Source: Desulfosporosinus fructosivorans (GTDB lineage Bacteria; Bacillota; Desulfitobacteriia; Desulfitobacteriales; Desulfitobacteriaceae). From it: DNA of 64,000 bases. The stretch is taken from positions 434,001-498,000 of the forward strand of contig NZ_SPQQ01000002.1 of NCBI RefSeq assembly GCF_004766045.1. Direction: 5' to 3'. Position 1 is the stretch's first letter, and every line of letters begins with the position of its first letter. Positions 61,387 through 64,000 of this stretch are shown here, piece after piece. A program made the translations under genes and the position numbers. The notes beneath the pieces are model-generated. The model ran no database searches. It was not told the DNA's origin and saw only the letters and a program-made list of their open reading frames with translations.

Positions 61387-61812
61387 TTACATTCGAATCA
61401 AAGCATCAATTGAAAAAGCACCTGGTCCCAGTACAAAAAGCATCATGCAAATTGCCAAATCGCTTAATGGCAAATCCATGCCATCAAAAATTGCGTGAGT
61501 GTCCATGTATTTAGCCCAAACGGCAACAAGCATTTCCATCGCAAGTATCAAAACAATCCACTGGGTAAGAAAACCTAGCACTAAGAGAGGTACTGCAATT
61601 AATTGGCTTAGTGAAGTTACATATGATAGGAATAAAGGAAAGGGAATGCCGCGCTCAGCAAAGCGATCCGCCGATCCGCGAAACTTTTGTTTACCAAAAG
61701 ACTTAAACCAGCCGTGCGAAGCAAATATAACTGCCGTAATGATGCGAACAATAAATAATACTGCCTCAGACCAGTTTCCGGCAAAAGAAAAAAAATGTAC
61801 AAAATTGGACAT
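61387..61812 (-). CDS. DoxX family membrane protein
   Basis: I take the ATG at 61812 (141 residues) after a perfect AAGGAGG; the longer frame would overlap into the leader. Four membrane helices and FIVRIITAVIFASHGWFKSFGKQKFRGSADRFAERGIPFPLFLSYVTSLSQLIAVPLLVLGFLTQWIVLILAMEMLV match the DoxX fold. The role is unclear; members accompany quinone- or thiosulfate-linked oxidoreductases. It lies between the cupin and the DASS transporter. Confidence 0.85.
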   Translation of the reverse strand: MSNFVHFFSFAGNWSEAVLFIVRIITAVIFASHGWFKSFGKQKFRGSADRFAERGIPFPLFLSYVTSLSQLIAVPLLVLGFLTQWIVLILAMEMLVAVWAKYMDTHAIFDGMDLPLSDLAICMMLFVLGPGAFSIDALIRM

Positions 61813-61959
61813 TTGTATTTCCTCCTTGTTTACCCTGCTTGAAGATTTAAAGATTTTATCGTGTTTGGGCTTACTCATCGTATTTTCGTAGTTGATACCT
61901 ATACTCAGCTATTTGCTTCCACTCAACCTGTATGCATCCGTGAGGCAACATTATTTAAA

Positions 61960-62316
61960 CTAGGGGATTGGAATCTCGGCTGCAGGAAATACACAGAGTA
62001 AATCTAAGGCAGCTTCACTAGAATTAATAATCCTATGTTGCACTGCAGTCGGAATCATGATGAGGTCATCCTTCTCAATTAGGATCTCTTCGCCTTCGAT
62101 CCATACCCGTCCTTCTCCAGTCAGTACGAAGATGACTTCTTCCACGTCTGGATGAATATGCGGTTTTCTGGAACCACCTTTAGTTTCAGGCAAAATACTA
62201 ACTACTCGACAAGTTACTTTCTCCGCACCATTTGCTGCTGCCGATAGGAGTTCGGCCACTACTCGACCCGTCGCCTGTTCAAAATGAGCCTCCATAACGT
62301 TTACTTTTTTAAACAT
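61960..62316 (-). CDS. cupin domain protein (paralogue of the cupin at 57087)
   Basis: 118 residues, the same single-cupin fold and length as the product at 57087: PHIHPDVEEVIFVLTGEGRVWIEG and VQHRIINSSEAALDLLCVF. One metal-ligand region differs (HIHPDVEE against HTHYDMEE). It is the first gene of the transporter operon. Two operators lie 100-260 bases upstream. It arose by duplication within the island or by two acquisitions. Confidence 0.85.
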   Translation of the reverse strand: MFKKVNVMEAHFEQATGRVVAELLSAAANGAEKVTCRVVSILPETKGGSRKPHIHPDVEEVIFVLTGEGRVWIEGEEILIEKDDLIMIPTAVQHRIINSSEAALDLLCVFPAAEIPIP

Positions 62317-62415
62317 GATTTTACCTACCTATCAATTGTTAGTCTATGGGCTTAAAGATTAAACGAACTTTATCCCTCCTTGTGATTTATTTGGCATAAG
62401 TGAGAAGAAGGATTT

Positions 62416-62452
62416 TCATCATATATCGTATATTATATACGATATATGATGA
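62416..62452. promoter_or_regulatory. GntR operator D, 37-base palindrome
   Basis: Perfect 17-bp arms (TCATCATATATCGTATA at 62416-62432, complement 62436-62452) around TTA, 100 bases upstream of the cupin at 62316. The segment ATATATCGTATAT is shared with operator B of the creatininase operon. Confidence 0.7.
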
Positions 62453-62531
62453 CGACTTTAATTTAGCATTATCCATTAATCCTGTCAATAAGAAAATTCA
62501 CAAAGATTTGAAATCTTGAAACAAATGATTT

Positions 62532-62575
62532 ACAGGATTCCTAATATATGATATATCATATATTAGGAATCCTGT
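62532..62575. promoter_or_regulatory. GntR operator E, 44-base gapless palindrome
   Basis: Perfect 22-bp arms with no centre (62532-62553, 62554-62575). The core is TATGATATATCATA as in operator B, flanked by ACAGGATTCC and its complement. It lies about 136 bases upstream of the MFS gene and 216 upstream of the cupin, in the divergent promoter region 62317-62710. It may also form a hairpin in RNA. Confidence 0.7.
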
Positions 62576-62710
62576 GTGACTATTACAAGCACAATTACGT
62601 TTACAGATCTGAATGCGATAGCTCTCTTTATTTGTGTTTATAGTAAAGTCCCTAATCAGGGTCACTATTGCATGCTGAATTAATACTGAGCAAGGGAGCA
62701 AAGAAAAGAC

Positions 62711-63886
62711 ATGCCATCATCAGAACGCATCTTGAACAGGGAATTCTGTCTAATTTGGCTAGTGAATTTTTTCATTTTTATATCCTTTCAAATTTTAATT
62801 CCTACGATCCCCCTTTTCGTCAGCAAGATCTTCCATAACGATGCAATTGTAGGCATTGTAGTGGGTGTTTACACTTTTTCAGCGGTCCTTTTGCGCCCTA
62901 TATCTGGAAAATTGATGGAACGCCCTGAGGCTAAAGCTATCACTGTTTTAGGGCTGTTAGTTTTTGGTTTTTTGTCCATTTGTTACAATTTTTCTTCATC
63001 TCTACTTGTCTTTTTTCTCATACGAATTGGACATGGCGCTCTTTGGGGTATCTCGACTACAGCCACATCTGCAGTAGCAGCCGATGCTATCCCTGCCATG
63101 CGACGGGTCGAGGGAATGGGGTATTTCACCTTATCCCAGAATATTGCCATGGCTATAGGCCCTGGACTAGGGATCTATTTGATTTCCCGCTTTACATTCG
63201 GCAAACTGTTCTTCTGCTCCATGACCTTCAGTGTCATGGCCGCTCTGACTATGCTGAGAGTAAAGGCTCCAAAAAAGACGGACATTTCAGAGGGCGGCAT
63301 TCTAAATTTGCTGGAGAAAGCGGCATTAGCTCCGTCGCTAATCCTCTTCTGCGCTACCATGATTCAAGGTGCCATCGTTCCTTTCTTGCCTCTTTATGCC
63401 GGTGAAAAGGGAGTGATTAGCTACTTGGGTCTGTACTTTGCCACTTTTGCAACCGTGTTGGTATTGACGAGGCCTTTTGTGGGGCGCTTGGCCAACCGGA
63501 AGGGAATTTACATTGTCTCACTGGCGGGACTGATGGCAACGGTTATGGCCTTGATGCTCTTGTGCCGTTTGAATACTCTAACCGGACTGCTGGCTTCCGC
63601 CGTCTGTTGGGGGCTTGGCTTTGGTGCCATTCATCCCTTGATGATGGCTGCTGCCATCCAATTGGCACCTCACAACAAGGCCAAAGCAACTGCAACTATT
63701 TGGACCTTCTTTGACTTAGGGATTGGCATCGGGGCCATTTTGGCGGGATATGTTGCCAAGTATTGGGGATATGAGGCTATTTATCTTACTTTTACCATGT
63801 TCCCCTTATCGGCCATGGTGCTCCTAATATCAAAACGGGAGTTATTCCGCCCTACTCCCATAACGACGATATCTAATATTTCTTAA
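62711..63886 (+). CDS. MFS transporter
   Basis: 391 residues, 12 membrane helices. The loop 2-3 motif is GKLMERPEAKAITVLGLLVFG, and the second half repeats it with GRLANRKGIYIVSLAGL, both typical of the major facilitator superfamily drug/sugar-efflux branch. It is divergent from the cupin-doxX-DASS operon, with operators D and E between them, so it is likely co-regulated and may export or import a related compound. AAGGGAG precedes the ATG. After 63886 the last 114 bases hold nothing I can name. Confidence 0.88.
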   Translation: MPSSERILNREFCLIWLVNFFIFISFQILIPTIPLFVSKIFHNDAIVGIVVGVYTFSAVLLRPISGKLMERPEAKAITVLGLLVFGFLSICYNFSSSLLVFFLIRIGHGALWGISTTATSAVAADAIPAMRRVEGMGYFTLSQNIAMAIGPGLGIYLISRFTFGKLFFCSMTFSVMAALTMLRVKAPKKTDISEGGILNLLEKAALAPSLILFCATMIQGAIVPFLPLYAGEKGVISYLGLYFATFATVLVLTRPFVGRLANRKGIYIVSLAGLMATVMALMLLCRLNTLTGLLASAVCWGLGFGAIHPLMMAAAIQLAPHNKAKATATIWTFFDLGIGIGAILAGYVAKYWGYEAIYLTFTMFPLSAMVLLISKRELFRPTPITTISNIS

Positions 63887-64000
63887 CAATAACGTGTAGT
63901 CCTTGAGTCACTTTATTCCGATTCTGCTATTAAACTGAACATATTGGTTACTGGATCATTAATAGAGCTGTTTAATGATCAACGTTTTTCCATATACAAC

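Overview
The window looks like chromosome from an anaerobic, endospore-forming, motile Firmicute of the Desulfosporosinus/Desulfitobacterium (Peptococcaceae) type. This is inferred from gene content: a SpoVB-like flippase, many two-component and chemoreceptor genes, an electron-confurcating lactate dehydrogenase-like module (EtfB, ferredoxin-EtfA, GlcD-type oxidase), an AprA/AprB-like flavoprotein-ferredoxin pair, strong AGGAGG-type ribosome binding sites with GTG and TTG starts, and moderate-to-low GC. I saw no rRNA, tRNA, CRISPR array or intact insertion sequence.

Layout. 1-4.8 kb: the end of an ABC-2 exporter, a UbiB-like kinase, a small Gly-rich protein and a yvl-like envelope-stress operon (DUF2089 regulator, SHOCT-like protein, hypothetical, YvlD-like membrane protein) behind a clear sigma-A promoter. 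5-9.7 kb: a Cache chemoreceptor, an ABC-F ATPase and a MazG-like protein. 9.8-23.2 kb: one long minus-strand chemosensory operon, in transcription order tetR-cheY-cheA-mcp-cheW-mcp-cheR-cheB-cheD-hybrid kinase-receiver. 23.5-25.8 kb: a PocR-domain hybrid kinase. 26-31 kb: plus-strand membrane genes (DUF1624, PAP2, ABC exporter, SGNH hydrolase). 31-33.3 kb: a soluble chemoreceptor and CheV. 33.6-38.1 kb: an M14 cell-wall peptidase, an HAD phosphatase, a ferredoxin and a periplasmic-binding/PAS/GGDEF/HD-GYP protein. 38.4-42.1 kb: the lactate module. 42.3-45.2 kb: SpoVB-like flippase and an HD-GYP protein. 45.2-46.4 kb: no gene, but what looks like a large structured non-coding RNA transcription unit. 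46.4-48.9 kb: nitroreductase, TruA and an orphan ParA.

49.4-63.9 kb is a catabolic island. It holds a SucCD-like acyl-CoA ligase, a Gfo/Idh oxidoreductase, an AprBA-like ferredoxin and flavoprotein, a LeuA/NifV-like acyltransferase, a 2-hydroxyacid dehydrogenase, two paralogous cupins, a creatininase-family hydrolase, a GntR/FCD regulator, a DASS carboxylate transporter, a DoxX protein and an MFS transporter. Five AT-rich palindromes of one type sit in every promoter region of the island, so GntR probably controls it as one regulon. The substrate is unknown; a carboxylate or hydroxy acid activated to a CoA ester is the simplest reading.

The strongest candidates for undescribed biology are: (1) the ~640-nt minus-strand RNA locus at 45.5-46.2 kb, with a good promoter, an internal attenuator-like hairpin, a 16-bp closing stem spanning 420 nt and a canonical terminator; (2) the GntR-controlled catabolic island; (3) the TetR-headed chemosensory operon with a phosphorelay appended; and (4) families of long perfect palindromes and dispersed hairpin repeats between genes. 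Coordinates of short sites were counted by hand and may be off by one.
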